From positions 40,600 to 104,599 of the forward strand of contig CAMAVB010000002.1 of the NCBI GenBank assembly GCA_945861465.1: a DNA stretch of 64,000 nucleotides. The letters run 5' to 3'. The stretch is from Candidatus Kuenenia stuttgartensis. GTDB lineage: Bacteria > Planctomycetota > Planctomycetia > Planctomycetales > Planctomycetaceae. Below the pieces are notes generated by a model, which searched no databases, had not been told where the DNA came from, and saw nothing but the letters and a program-made list of their open reading frames with translations. Made by a program: the position numbers and the translations under genes. Below are positions 27,394-37,677 of the stretch, in pieces (position 1 is the first letter of the stretch; the number at the start of each line of letters is the position of its first letter).

Positions 27394-28314
27394 CTACTTT
27401 TGTGGTGCAGAATCGGTCGCTGGTGGTGTTGGAACACGGACAACAGTGACAGCTGGTTCAGTCGGCTGAGGCTCACCGCCCACTTCGTGACCGACCAGTT
27501 GAATCGTGAACGAGTCTTCGTCCAGTCGTTCGATAACGTACGTTCCGGAAGCGACGTCGCCGCTCGCCAGTGTCTGAGCCGACTTTGACAACCAGCTGTC
27601 ACCATTTCGCGCCCATGTGGATTCACCGAAAGATCCATCAGAATTGAATGACCAACTGCGAATCTGCTGACCTCGAGGATCCCAGCCGATCACCTGCGTG
27701 CCGGTCATCGCCACGCCTTCATTAGTTTCGACCCTGAACGACCGCAGCAGAAATGCCTGACTATCTGTCCAGCGGAACGACGTTGTGACTTTCACATCGC
27801 CCGAATCATCGACCCACTCGCCGACAAGCCACTCCAGTTCTTTCAAAGCGTCGGCAGTGGACGCAGGTTGAGGCAGCGGCATTTCTTCAACGGTATCCAG
27901 CAACCACTTATCACCCTGTTGAACCAGAATGGCGGTGTACTTCGAAACAATCGGTTCTGCGTCGCTGAGCACGACCGTCGTTTCACCTTCAACACGCGCA
28001 ACGTTTGCTGTGATGAATCGGATTCCGTCAATCGTCGCTGAGAGTTTGAAATTATGGCCCTCTTTCAGCACCTCATTCATATCCGCCTGAATTGCGTCAC
28101 GCCCTTCAGTGCGTTCACCAGTCTCACGATTTGTATGAGTGCCATTTTCCGTCCAGAACCCGCCAACCTTTTCTGGCGTCTTTTGAGTGAAGGCATCGAC
28201 GTATTCGGCGAGTGTCTTTCGCACGGCGGCTTCATCCGCATCGACCGATGGCACAGCAAACGCGCTCAACAAAAAAACAATCGCGACAGAAAATACTCTC
28301 TTCATGTGGAACAA
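27394..28314 (-). CDS. SnoaL-like / DUF4440-type exported protein
   Basis: MKRVFSVAIVFLLSAFAVPSVDADEAAVRKTLAEYVDAFTQKTPEKVGGFWTENGTHTNRETGERTEGRDAIQADMNEVL...; NTF2-like fold pattern plus C-terminal lipocalin-like half. Confidence 0.7.
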   Translation of the reverse strand: MFHMKRVFSVAIVFLLSAFAVPSVDADEAAVRKTLAEYVDAFTQKTPEKVGGFWTENGTHTNRETGERTEGRDAIQADMNEVLKEGHNFKLSATIDGIRFITANVARVEGETTVVLSDAEPIVSKYTAILVQQGDKWLLDTVEEMPLPQPASTADALKELEWLVGEWVDDSGDVKVTTSFRWTDSQAFLLRSFRVETNEGVAMTGTQVIGWDPRGQQIRSWSFNSDGSFGESTWARNGDSWLSKSAQTLASGDVASGTYVIERLDEDSFTIQLVGHEVGGEPQPTEPAVTVVRVPTPPATDSAPQK

Positions 28315-28366
28315 CTCCTGTGGGGTATCATAATCAGAACGCTATTGAAATTCTCGGCGATTCAGT

Positions 28367-29605
28367 TCACTCCGGCGACTTGACGGACTTCACGCAGCGG
28401 AAGCCGACGTGATTGCTGGCCGTGCGAACTTCGCCTTTGCCGCGCGTGCCGACCATGTAACGCGTGCAATACAAATCGGTACACAGGAATGAACCGCCAC
28501 GATGAACTCGTTTCTTCTCCGTCGGTTCCGCTGGATCGAAGGGTGCATTCGGGCCCTGCGGATTGCGCGCCACGCCGCCCTGAGCAGCCAGCGATCCGTA
28601 ATAGTCGGGGCGATACCAGTCGCTTGTCCATTCCCAGACGTTGCCAGCGACGTCGTACAGTCCATATGGGTTCGGAGCGTACTGCTTCACTGGTGCAATG
28701 CCTTTGAATCCATCCGTCCCTGTATCGCGTCCTTCCACGGGAAACTCTCCCTGATAAATGTTGGCCTGGAACTTTCCACCCGGCTGAAGCTCATTGCCCC
28801 AGGCATAAAGCTCTCCCGCCTTGCCGCCACGCGCTGCAAATTCCCATTCGGCTTCTGTGGGCAATCGTTTGCCAGCCCAGGTCGCATAGGCCACCGCATC
28901 TTCGTATGCAATTTGCACGACCGGATAGTCCTCACGCCCTGTGTGATCTATTTCCGGTCCGGTCGGATGTTTCCAGTCAGCTCCTGGGACGTAGCTCCAC
29001 CATTGAAAATAATCGTTTATCGGGACAGGTTGAGGCGTTGGAGCAAAGACCGTGGATCCCGCGATGAGATTCTCCGGTGGCGCTGTGGGAAATTCTTCCT
29101 GCGTCGGCTTCTGCTCGGCAACCGTCACATAACCTGTGGCCTTGACGAATTTTGAATACTGCTCGTTTGTCACTTCCGTCGCATCCATCCAGAAACCGTC
29201 CACCGCAACACGATGGATCGGCAGCGCGTCTCGTGTCACGCCTGGGAGACTGCACAGCGATTCGGATTCTGCGTCACAGCCCATTGAGAATTCACCGCCG
29301 GGAATCCAGACCATCCCCTCTGGCGCTGAGGCTGTGGCAGGGACTGGCTGGGCGACAGTTGGAGCGAATTCGTTCTGTACCGACGACACGGGTGCCACAG
29401 GCACATTGTCCGTGTTTTCCTGCGTGATCGAAACGGGCTTCTCGGGCGATGACGATGGCGTTGAGGGTATCGTCTGAGACGACCGTGAGTACGCGGCCAG
29501 CAACAAGACGAACGCCGCGCTCAGTACCATCAGGCCAACGACGAGCCTCAACGGGAATCCGGACACCGGTTTCTCGACAGAGGGTTCTTTCTTTTGCTCG
29601 CTCAT
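28367..29605 (-). CDS. Formylglycine-generating enzyme (SUMF1)-like protein
   Basis: GMVWIPGGEFSMGCDAESE...HRVAVDGFWMDATEVTNEQYSKFVKATGYVTVAE...RLPTEAEWEFAARGGKAGELYAWGN...GLYDVAGNVWEWTSDWY...RVHRGGSFLC. Confidence 0.92.
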   Translation of the reverse strand: MSEQKKEPSVEKPVSGFPLRLVVGLMVLSAAFVLLLAAYSRSSQTIPSTPSSSPEKPVSITQENTDNVPVAPVSSVQNEFAPTVAQPVPATASAPEGMVWIPGGEFSMGCDAESESLCSLPGVTRDALPIHRVAVDGFWMDATEVTNEQYSKFVKATGYVTVAEQKPTQEEFPTAPPENLIAGSTVFAPTPQPVPINDYFQWWSYVPGADWKHPTGPEIDHTGREDYPVVQIAYEDAVAYATWAGKRLPTEAEWEFAARGGKAGELYAWGNELQPGGKFQANIYQGEFPVEGRDTGTDGFKGIAPVKQYAPNPYGLYDVAGNVWEWTSDWYRPDYYGSLAAQGGVARNPQGPNAPFDPAEPTEKKRVHRGGSFLCTDLYCTRYMVGTRGKGEVRTASNHVGFRCVKSVKSPE

Positions 29606-29649
29606 AGTTGCGGACTGATTCTCAGGATAACTTACTCGAAAATTGGCGC

Positions 29650-29754
29650 TAGGACCGGCGCAGAAATACCTGTCGTCTTCCGGACGTGGGACACGTTTGT
29701 ATCTTGCCCGGCACGATGGAATCGTGCCCCACATATTTCTGTCTCAGTCCTTAG
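29650..29754. repeat. Family A two-hairpin element (copy 1)
   Basis: TAGGACCGGCGCAGAAATA..GGACGTGGGACACGTTTGTATCTTGCCCGGCACGATGGAATCGTGCCCCACATATTTCTGTCTCAGTCCTTA. Confidence 0.85.
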
Positions 29755-30255
29755 ACCCTCTCATCCGCAAAATGCGTACAACCGCGCTGCGGACCTTCCT
29801 TGAACCTGGATCGAATCGAAACCACGCCCGGGAGGTCATGCGTTTTAGCTTAGGCACGCCCTGCAAGCAAGGAATGTACCGAATTCGTGAGACTTCGGGT
29901 TGAATCATGCCGCGGATCCGAATTCTGACGAATCGGGCCACAGCCGATTGCATGGCTGACTAAATGAGGTGAAACGCAGCAGGAAATTCGGGAACTTTGC
30001 GGACTTTCCGGGTTCTGCCGCAGAAGAAAACAATGACGGGATTCGGCATTTGACCAACCAGCATTCTCGCCATATAGTCATTTTAAGGTAAAGTTTGGCC
30101 AAGATTTTTGATACGGTGGTCAATCATGTTCACTCGCTGGCAAACAGACCAGCAGTGAGCACAAAGAAATTTCGATTTCAGGGAAGAAATTGAATCGCGA
30201 GGCATGACGCCGCTCGGTGACACGCTACTGAGACACATGGTCAGAAACTGCGTTT

Positions 30256-31947
30256 GTGGCAGGAATGATCGAGGGGAAAGTCATGCCGATGAGTCCATGG
30301 ATTTGTAAAATCCGGTCGCTCCTGTTCCATGCGCTGGCGGCATTGCTGGTGGCGGCATTGCTGGTGTCGGCGGGAGCGGCAGCAGAGGACGTTTCAGGCG
30401 TTGATCTTTCCCGTTATGCCAATGCCGAAGAAGCAAAACAGGCTGGCGAACAGCTCGAAAGCAGTCGTCAGTGGGTCGAAGCCATCACGCTGTATGAAGC
30501 GTCATTGGAAGCATGGCAAAACGACGAAGGTCTCAAGTACGCTCTGCGTCGCACACGAATTCACTTCGGGGTCGATCGACGCTATTCGGATCGCAGCTTC
30601 GAAAATCAGTTGCTCAGCAAAGGTCGGGCAGCAGCACTGGATTTATACGAAGACATACTTTCCCGTGTTCAAAATGAATACGTTGACACCGTTTCACCCG
30701 GTCGATTTGTCGCACATGGCACCGAAAGTCTGTACATGGCGCTCAAGAATGAAAAGTTTCTTGGTCGTAACGTGCAGCCGGGTCGTGATGCAGCAGTCGA
30801 ACGAGTTCGCAGTGTTCTGATCAAGGACTTCTGGAACCGTCCACTCGAAACGCGAATGGATGCCCGATCGGCGATCACGACCGTCTGCGAGCTCTGCGAT
30901 CGCGAGCTTGGAATTTCCGGGACGGCGGTTGTCATGGAATACATCTTCGGCGGCTGCAATGCGCTCGACGAATACAGCAACTTCCTGACACCCGATCGTT
31001 ACAACGATCTGTTTGGGAGTATTCAGGGCGAGATGGTCGGGATCGGCATCGAGATGAAAGGCGTCAAAGGGCGCGGCATGCATCTGGTCAACGTCTTGTT
31101 GGATAGTCCGGCTGAACAGGGTGGATTACAGCCGGATGATTACATTGTCGCGATCGACGGTCAGGACTGTCGGGACTTTTCTACCGACGATGCTGCGCGC
31201 CTGTTGCGAGGTTCCGGTGGCAGTCGTTTGGAGCTGACCTTCGAATCCCCCGGAGGAACTCAGAAATCCGGTACATTCACTCGACGCCGCGTTCAGATTC
31301 GCAGCATTACCCGCACCGTCATGCTGGATGAAACTCGAGGCATTGGGTATATCAGGATGGAAGGCTTTCAGAACAATACGGCAGAGGAACTGGACGAAGC
31401 GCTGCGGACCCTGGAACGCAAGGGCATGAGGGCGCTGATCTGGGATCTGCGAGGCAATCCGGGTGGTTTGCTCGAAACAGCAGCGGCCGTGATTGAACGC
31501 TTTATCGATCGTGGCGTATTGGTTTCCACAGAAGGTCGTGCACCGGAGCAGTCACAGATCTTTCAGGCACATGGCAACAACGTGCGTCACTATCCGTTGA
31601 CGCTGCTAGTTGACGAAAACAGTGCCAGTGCCAGCGAAATTGTTGCCGGAGCGATCAAGGATCATCGTCGTGGTACGATTGTGGGGCGGAAGACGTACGG
31701 CAAGTGGTCGGTGCAGAGTATCATTCATCTGCCCGGTGAAACCGGCCTGAAACTGACCACCGCGAAATTCTTTTCGCCCGCTCATGGAAACTACGCAGGC
31801 AAAGGCCTGGTTCCGGATGTCGTTGTGCCTTCACCAGAAGATACGCAGGTCACCTTTTTCCGTGGTCGGACTTCTGATGAGATTTCGGCTGATGCTGACG
31901 TCGCCGCCGCGATCGAAGAATTGCAGACTCGCCTCACCCGCAAATAA
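30256..31947 (+). CDS. S41 family carboxy-terminal processing protease (PDZ)
   Basis: GEMVGIGIEMKGVKGRGMHLVNVLLDSPAEQGGLQPDDYIVAIDGQD...GIGYIRMEGFQ...LIWDLRGNPGGLLETAAAVIERFI...LVDENSASASEIVAGAIKDHRRGTIVGRKTYGKWSVQ. Confidence 0.93.
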   Translation: MAGMIEGKVMPMSPWICKIRSLLFHALAALLVAALLVSAGAAAEDVSGVDLSRYANAEEAKQAGEQLESSRQWVEAITLYEASLEAWQNDEGLKYALRRTRIHFGVDRRYSDRSFENQLLSKGRAAALDLYEDILSRVQNEYVDTVSPGRFVAHGTESLYMALKNEKFLGRNVQPGRDAAVERVRSVLIKDFWNRPLETRMDARSAITTVCELCDRELGISGTAVVMEYIFGGCNALDEYSNFLTPDRYNDLFGSIQGEMVGIGIEMKGVKGRGMHLVNVLLDSPAEQGGLQPDDYIVAIDGQDCRDFSTDDAARLLRGSGGSRLELTFESPGGTQKSGTFTRRRVQIRSITRTVMLDETRGIGYIRMEGFQNNTAEELDEALRTLERKGMRALIWDLRGNPGGLLETAAAVIERFIDRGVLVSTEGRAPEQSQIFQAHGNNVRHYPLTLLVDENSASASEIVAGAIKDHRRGTIVGRKTYGKWSVQSIIHLPGETGLKLTTAKFFSPAHGNYAGKGLVPDVVVPSPEDTQVTFFRGRTSDEISADADVAAAIEELQTRLTRK

Positions 31948-31961
31948 TTCAGGCAGACCGC

Positions 31962-32846
31962 GTGGCTTCACCACTGCTTCACAACAGCCACGGATCCAGA
32001 CCGGCGGAAGTCTTTGAAGATTTCTTTTCCGACGGTGTGGTCGCGATTGATTTCGCCGACGAGGCCCGCACTTTGCTCGTCGGTACAGAATCTGGCCACC
32101 TGTGCCTGATGAATCAGAACGGCGATCGCCTTGTCGAAGATCGCAGTTTTGTCGGACTTCGTAAACTGGTCTGGTCCGACAGCGGAAATATCGGCGTTGC
32201 GGTGCTCGGCCACAGCCGCATGGTGTGCTTCGATGCAAGATTAAAACCGCTTTGGGACGCTTCGATCACTGGTCGAATTGTCAGCATCGCAATCTCTCCG
32301 CACGGTAGCCATATCGCGTTCAGCAGCGATTCCGCCAGACTGCATATCGTGACCGCCGATCGTAAGGAAATTGCCAAAGTTGATACGAAACGGGCGATGG
32401 AACATCTGACATTTCTGGGAGAGGCACCGGAACTGATCGGTGCGGCTGAGTTTGGTCAGTTGTGCCGCCTCGATCTGAATGGCAGGGAAATCTGGAACGA
32501 ACGCCTCATGAACAATGCTGGTGACATGGCTGTGTCGGAAGGTGGCAAGCGGATCTTTCTGGCTGCATTCAACCACGGCGTTCAGGTCTATGATCGCTCG
32601 GGCACTCAACTGGGATCGTTCGCCATCGATGGCATCCCGAGCCGCGTATCAGCCTCCGCCACTAAGAGTCGCGTCGCCGTGTTGACGCTGGAGAACCGAA
32701 TTTTCTGGCTCAACTTCGAAGGCACGATCCAGTGGGCCGTCGATATCTCACAGGATCCGCCCGTCCATATCTGCACCGGTCCCCTCGGCGACCGCCTGTT
32801 CATCGCCACTCAATCCGGCTGCGTGTTGCAGGTCGCCTGGCCGTAG
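31962..32846 (+). CDS. WD40/PQQ-like beta-propeller protein
   Basis: Repeats such as GVVAIDFADEARTLLVGTESGHLCLMNQNGDRL...IVSIAISPHGSHIAFSSDSARLHIVTADRKEIAKV. Confidence 0.65.
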   Translation: MASPLLHNSHGSRPAEVFEDFFSDGVVAIDFADEARTLLVGTESGHLCLMNQNGDRLVEDRSFVGLRKLVWSDSGNIGVAVLGHSRMVCFDARLKPLWDASITGRIVSIAISPHGSHIAFSSDSARLHIVTADRKEIAKVDTKRAMEHLTFLGEAPELIGAAEFGQLCRLDLNGREIWNERLMNNAGDMAVSEGGKRIFLAAFNHGVQVYDRSGTQLGSFAIDGIPSRVSASATKSRVAVLTLENRIFWLNFEGTIQWAVDISQDPPVHICTGPLGDRLFIATQSGCVLQVAWP

Positions 32847-33141
32847 TCGATGTCGTTCAAGGAGTAGTCTTGGCGCGGGCTTCGCCTGCAACCCAAAGTA
32901 GACGTCACTCTCCGAGTGACGCAATGCGATTCATTTGGCCAGCTCAGACAGGCGTCACTGACGGAGTCACGTGCTCGTTGATCCGCCGTTATCGCAATTC
33001 ATCGCAATTCATCACTCAGAGAGTGATGGCCACTTTGAACTCAACCTCGTGCTCTCCTGCTGGTCAGGCCAAATCTTCTCAGAATAGCAACGTTCTAAAC
33101 GTTTGCTGAGCAAAGGACTAGCCGAAATTGATTGTGAAATT

Positions 33142-33214
33142 GGGAGGGCGAGGCTCCTGCCGAGCCGAGAATTGGCGATGCTGTCGTCGGCTCGGCAGGA
33201 GCCTCGCCCTCCCG
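33142..33214. repeat. Long near-perfect hairpin GGGAGGGCGAGGCTCCTGCCGAGCCGA..TCGGCTCGGCAGGAGCCTCGCCCTCCC
   Basis: Arms of about 27 nt read as reverse complements. Confidence 0.9.
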
Positions 33215-33236
33215 AAAATCAACGTCGATGACACGC

Positions 33237-34700
33237 TTACGCCTCGTCGATATTGCTGACATGCGAAGCCAGGCCTTCCATCGCTTCGACAAACTCCTGC
33301 AGGAATCGCTGTGAATCTGCCACATTGATCATCGAAGCATCCGTGCGCAGACTGATTGATAATTCGCCGGCGTACTCACCGATCGACACGGCAGCGCGGG
33401 TATTGGGCCGTACGGGAGCGACTCCTGTCAGTCGTTCGACCAGCACATTGCCTGCGATCCACTTGCCATTGTTGAGTGGAAAACGTCCGCTGAAGCGTCG
33501 CCGGATGTCGCCGATATTTGCCAGCACGGCTGTACTCAGGCATGACTTCAGACCCAGAAACATCTTCATCCCGCGCGGGAACTTGCGCAATACCTTAAAG
33601 ATCTTCAGACACACGATCCCTTCACGATTGAAGACGACATCGTTTGTCTGACGGTGAATCGATTTCAGCAGCGCGTCCATGTCATCGCATTCGTGCTGAC
33701 GCCGAGTCACAAATGCGTAACTCACGACGTTTGCCACCGGCATCTGATCGTGAACTCGCGTCCTCATGCTCACGGGAACGCTGAGACGAATCCAGTTCTT
33801 CCCGTTGTCAGGCTGCGTCCTGGAATTCCAACGTCGAATGTGCAGCAGAAACTGTCCGATGAAAAGATCGTTGATCGAAACATCGTGCCTGGCTGCCACG
33901 CCGCGAAGTTTTCGATGCGTGGCTATGGAGATTACGGCTTCCAGAATGGCAGGTGCTGAAGCTGGCGCTCCAGCGGAAGGCAACGCGGCAGATGCGACGG
34001 TGGGAGCCAGCGTCACCGGCTTTCGAAACAACAGGCGTGAGATTTTTCCAACGGTCTTCCTGAGTGATTTCTTCTGCCGTTCGACTGTCGCATCACCGGC
34101 GTCATAGTTTTCACGTTCAAGCAGCAATTCTTTCCGTGGCTCGTCAAACACGGGTCGCTTCGCACCAGCCGCCGCTGTCTTCTGACCATAGCGCGCCAGT
34201 AATTCTCCCAGAATCTGAAGTCCTCCGATCCCGTCGCAGCAGACGTGATGGATGTAGAGGATCAGTCGCGCCGAATTCGGTGAGGCCCGTACAACAACCT
34301 GCAGGCCGGTTTCGGACGTCAGATCAATGGAACGCACCTGCGGCACAAATCCCGAGACAGACGCTTCATCGCCGTCGATCCAGTCCAGACGCCCCGCAGG
34401 CTGCGCTGCCGTGGCTATGGTCGTCGCAGGCGTCCAGCACCAGCCTCGTCCCTGGATTTCCGTGACGCAGCATCTCAGGAACGGATGGCACTGTACGAGT
34501 TCATCCAGAGCCTGCTGCAATGCGGCCTGCTGAAACGCACCTGACAGATGTGCGGCGATAACGAACACCATCGGATGCGACGGTCTGTCATCGACCAGCA
34601 TGTAGTATTCAAAGTCGGAAAGCGGCAGAGGAAACATGATTGTGGTGCTGGCGTCCAGCCGTTGTGTAGGGTGGGACAAGCGACAGCGCCGGCCCGCCAT
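33237..34700 (-). CDS. WS/DGAT-like or condensation-domain-like acyltransferase
   Basis: HHVCCDGIGG (HHxxxDG motif), PLSDFEYYMLVDDRPSHPMVFVIAAHLSG N-terminal pattern. Confidence 0.7.
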   Translation of the reverse strand: MAGRRCRLSHPTQRLDASTTIMFPLPLSDFEYYMLVDDRPSHPMVFVIAAHLSGAFQQAALQQALDELVQCHPFLRCCVTEIQGRGWCWTPATTIATAAQPAGRLDWIDGDEASVSGFVPQVRSIDLTSETGLQVVVRASPNSARLILYIHHVCCDGIGGLQILGELLARYGQKTAAAGAKRPVFDEPRKELLLERENYDAGDATVERQKKSLRKTVGKISRLLFRKPVTLAPTVASAALPSAGAPASAPAILEAVISIATHRKLRGVAARHDVSINDLFIGQFLLHIRRWNSRTQPDNGKNWIRLSVPVSMRTRVHDQMPVANVVSYAFVTRRQHECDDMDALLKSIHRQTNDVVFNREGIVCLKIFKVLRKFPRGMKMFLGLKSCLSTAVLANIGDIRRRFSGRFPLNNGKWIAGNVLVERLTGVAPVRPNTRAAVSIGEYAGELSISLRTDASMINVADSQRFLQEFVEAMEGLASHVSNIDEA

Positions 34701-34710
34701 TCATTCTACC

Positions 34711-34814
34711 AAGGACTGAGACAGAAATAAGTGGGGCACGATTCCATCGTGCCCGGCACGTTATCAACGTGCCCCACGTCCGGAATACGTCCGTTGTTTC
34801 TGCGCCGGTCCTAA
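34711..34814. repeat. Family A two-hairpin element (copy 2)
   Basis: AAGGACTGAGACAGAAATAAGTGGGGCACGATTCCATCGTGCCCGGCACGTTATCAACGTGCCCCACGTCCGG..TTTCTGCGCCGGTCCTAA. Confidence 0.9.
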
Positions 34815-34939
34815 GGCGAGCGGCAGGATAGAACTTACCATTCGCAATTTGTACGACGGACTTCCAGTCCGTCGAGTAGCACCATGCGACGGACTGGAAG
34901 TCCGTCGTACCGGTAAATTCATTTCTGCCGCTCGCCTAA
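34813..34939. repeat. Family B palindromic element
   Basis: TAAGGCGAGCGGCAGGATAGAACTTACCATTCGCAATTTGTACGACGGACTTCCAGTCCGTCGAGTAGCACCATGCGACGGACTGGAAGTCCGTCGTACCGGTAAATTCATTTCTGCCGCTCGCCTAA. Confidence 0.95.
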
Positions 34940-35204
34940 GTGCCCGGATTCGTCAGAATTCGGAGCCGGGCCATGATTCAACCCGAAGTCTCATGACTTC
35001 GGCTACAAGAAAATGTCGCACTCAGACCCGCGCAAGTCTACTCATTCTGCTAAATCGTTTCCTTTCGCGTGCGTTTTACGCAATAATATCGATTACCTGC
35101 CTCAGGTGTGCGTGCTGCGCAAGCAGCGCGGCCTGTTTTTCGTTAAAGTCTGCAGCTCGCGGACTTAAACGTTTTCCCTCCAAGATCCGTACCGGAGCCA
35201 TTGT

Positions 35205-36584
35205 ATGACGACCAACTTCTCCGAAGCCTCACGACGAAGCTTTCTCAAATCATCCACAGTCGCAGCGGCAGCCACCACGCTGCTCAGCGGAGCAGCATCC
35301 GGAATGTATGCCGCTCAGGACAGCACCATTCAGATTGCCCTCGTCGGCTGCGGCGGTCGCGGTACGGGTGCTGCCGGCAACGCATTGTCTGTGGACAACG
35401 GGCCGATCAAGCTCATCGCCATGGCGGATGTCTTCGAAAAGAATCTGACGGCCAGTCACGAAACTCTGAACAAGTCACATGCCAGCGACGGCAAGCTGGA
35501 CGTACCCGAAGATCGTCGGTTCATCGGTTTCGACGGCTATAAGAAAGCGATGGACTGTCTGAAGCCTGGCGACGTCGTGATTCTGACAACTCCGCCGGCA
35601 TTTCGCTGGGTCCATTACACGTATGCCATCGAGAAGGGTCTCAACGTGTTTATGGAGAAGCCGGTCACCGTCGATGGACCGACAACACGGCGCATGCTGG
35701 CGTTGAACGACAAGGCGATTGCGAAAGACCTGAAGGTCGCGGTCGGTCTGATGTGCCGTCACTGCGAAGCACGCCGCGAATTGTTCGACCGCATTCAGAA
35801 TGGCGAAATCGGCGACATCACTATGATGCGTGCCTATCGTATGGCCGGACCCACCGGCACTGCCGCGACTGGCCCGAAACCGGAAGGAGCCAGCGAGCTG
35901 TTGTACCAGATCAGTCGCTTCCATGGATTTCTCTGGCTCAGTGGCGGAGCGGTCAGTGACTTCCTCATTCACAACATTGACGAATCATGCTGGATGAAGA
36001 ATTCGTGGCCCGTCAGCTGCAAAGCCAGCGGTGGACGCCACTACCGCGGCGACAACGTCGATCAGAATTTCGACACGTATTCGATGGAGTACACGTTCGA
36101 CGACGGCACAAAACTGTTCGTTAACGGTCGCACCATTCCCGGCTGTTATCAGGAATTTGCGAGCTATGCGCACGGCACGAAAGGACTGGGTGTGATTTCC
36201 TCCGCATCGCACTGGCCATCGCGCGCCCGCATCTACAAAGGGCACAAAGAAGATGATGCCAATATTGCCTGGCAGTTTCCGCAGCCCGAAACGAACAATC
36301 CGTACGAAGACGAATGGAAGCATCTGATTGCGGCCATCCGTAAGAACGAAAAGTACAACGAAGTCGAACGCGGCTGCATGGCCAGCATCGTGACATCGAT
36401 GGGCCGCATGGCCGCTCATACAGGACAGGAAATGACACTCGAGCAGATGATGAACTGCGAGCACGAATTTGCTCCGGACATCGAAAAACTCACGATGGAA
36501 TCGATGTCACCACTCCAGGCCGATCAAGAAGGCCGATACCCGATCCCACTTCCCGGTCTGGAAAAAAACCGCGAATACGCATAG
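35205..36584 (+). CDS. Gfo/Idh/MocA family oxidoreductase with TAT-type signal
   Basis: SRRSFLKSSTVAAAATTLLSG; IALVGCGGRGTGAAGNAL...EKGLNVFMEKPVTVDGPTTRRML. Confidence 0.9.
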   Translation: MTTNFSEASRRSFLKSSTVAAAATTLLSGAASGMYAAQDSTIQIALVGCGGRGTGAAGNALSVDNGPIKLIAMADVFEKNLTASHETLNKSHASDGKLDVPEDRRFIGFDGYKKAMDCLKPGDVVILTTPPAFRWVHYTYAIEKGLNVFMEKPVTVDGPTTRRMLALNDKAIAKDLKVAVGLMCRHCEARRELFDRIQNGEIGDITMMRAYRMAGPTGTAATGPKPEGASELLYQISRFHGFLWLSGGAVSDFLIHNIDESCWMKNSWPVSCKASGGRHYRGDNVDQNFDTYSMEYTFDDGTKLFVNGRTIPGCYQEFASYAHGTKGLGVISSASHWPSRARIYKGHKEDDANIAWQFPQPETNNPYEDEWKHLIAAIRKNEKYNEVERGCMASIVTSMGRMAAHTGQEMTLEQMMNCEHEFAPDIEKLTMESMSPLQADQEGRYPIPLPGLEKNREYA

Positions 36585-36638
36585 GGTGTGGATCGTCGCG
36601 GGACTCTTCCGGGAGGCCACCGGCCAGGGCAACGCCGT

Positions 36639-36745
36639 TAAGGACTGAGACAGAAATAAGTGGGGCACGATTCCATCGTGCCGGGCACGTTATAAACGTG
36701 CCCCACGTCCAAAAGACGACAGTTATTTCTGCGCCGGTCCTAAGG
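36639..36745. repeat. Family A two-hairpin element (copy 3)
   Basis: TAAGGACTGAGACAGAAATAAGTGGGGCACGATTCCATCGTGCCGGGCACGTTATAAACGTGCCCCACGTCC..TTATTTCTGCGCCGGTCCTAAGG. Confidence 0.9.
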
Positions 36746-37147
36746 ATTTGAGAGAGTGCGAATCACCAGCAACTTGTGGTTCTCGACATCGTACTGATAC
36801 TCCAGTCCGGGGGACAGGACGGGCAGGCGGATTTTGTTCTCTTCGATAATTCGCGTCATGAATTCGTCGTACGAATCTGGATACCGACCTTCTGTGGCAT
36901 GGAACAGGTTGACTGCCTGGTCGATATTCAACCCCGCCAACATTTGCACCATCGGGCCATACGCTTCCAGTGGCCCGGTGATCGGGTTGGTCATCTTGAC
37001 TTCCGGCTTGACGACTTCGTCGCCGGCATTGGGATCAAATTCACCGATTTTGTCGGTAGTCTTTTGTCTCGGGGCTGACGGTTGTTGAGACTCGAAACAA
37101 CCGCACAAAAGGAGCGTGGTCAGTGCCATTGGCAAGTATTGATTCAT
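36740..37147 (-). CDS. Small hypothetical lipoprotein
   Basis: MNQYLPMALTTLLLCGCFESQQPSAPRQ lipobox; start 37147 preferred over 37216. Confidence 0.65.
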   Translation of the reverse strand: MNQYLPMALTTLLLCGCFESQQPSAPRQKTTDKIGEFDPNAGDEVVKPEVKMTNPITGPLEAYGPMVQMLAGLNIDQAVNLFHATEGRYPDSYDEFMTRIIEENKIRLPVLSPGLEYQYDVENHKLLVIRTLSNP

Positions 37148-37677
37148 GGTTTTTTCCTCAAACTGTTTGACTTCGACTGTCCGCATCATATCAGGAACAA
37201 CCAGCCGAATCATCAACCGGGACCCCAGTCATCTTCAGGAGCCAGTGCCGCGCGCAGACAATTACTGATGGCACGTTGCCAAACGCCAGTGAGCCAAGCG
37301 ACAGATGCAACGTTTCTGCCCGCCCCCGGGACGACTGGTCGATCGCCGAATCGATTCCGGACGCAACCTGGCGGAGTTCTCGGAAATGGGTTACGACGTG
37401 ATCGGTTTCGGTCTGATGCCGGAATTCGTGCGGCATGTCCGCTGAAATTCTTCTACGTCATTGCGTGCATTTCTGCCACGATCTGGATGGGTACTGTCGG
37501 CTGTGCAATGAGAACTCTTGCTGGCGGAACGGAACGCATTCACCAGTGGCTGGACTGAGTCGGATGGAAAAACTACTGTTCGCGTCGCGACGGGGAAACT
37601 CTTCTTCGGATAACCTGCAGGCCTGAGACACAGTACATTTCTTATCAAATCAAATCTGGCGAACGCTGAGCGAAGTT

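Noticed and set aside
31962-32846. Beta-propeller gene as a third member of the vWA/bpX system
   Set aside because: 15 kb away, next to an S41 protease, and no bpX-like N-domain; simple WD40/PQQ-like propeller
37191-37660. Overlapping short ORFs between the lipoprotein and ugd
   Set aside because: Several competing frames, no recognisable product; may be a degraded gene but unsupported
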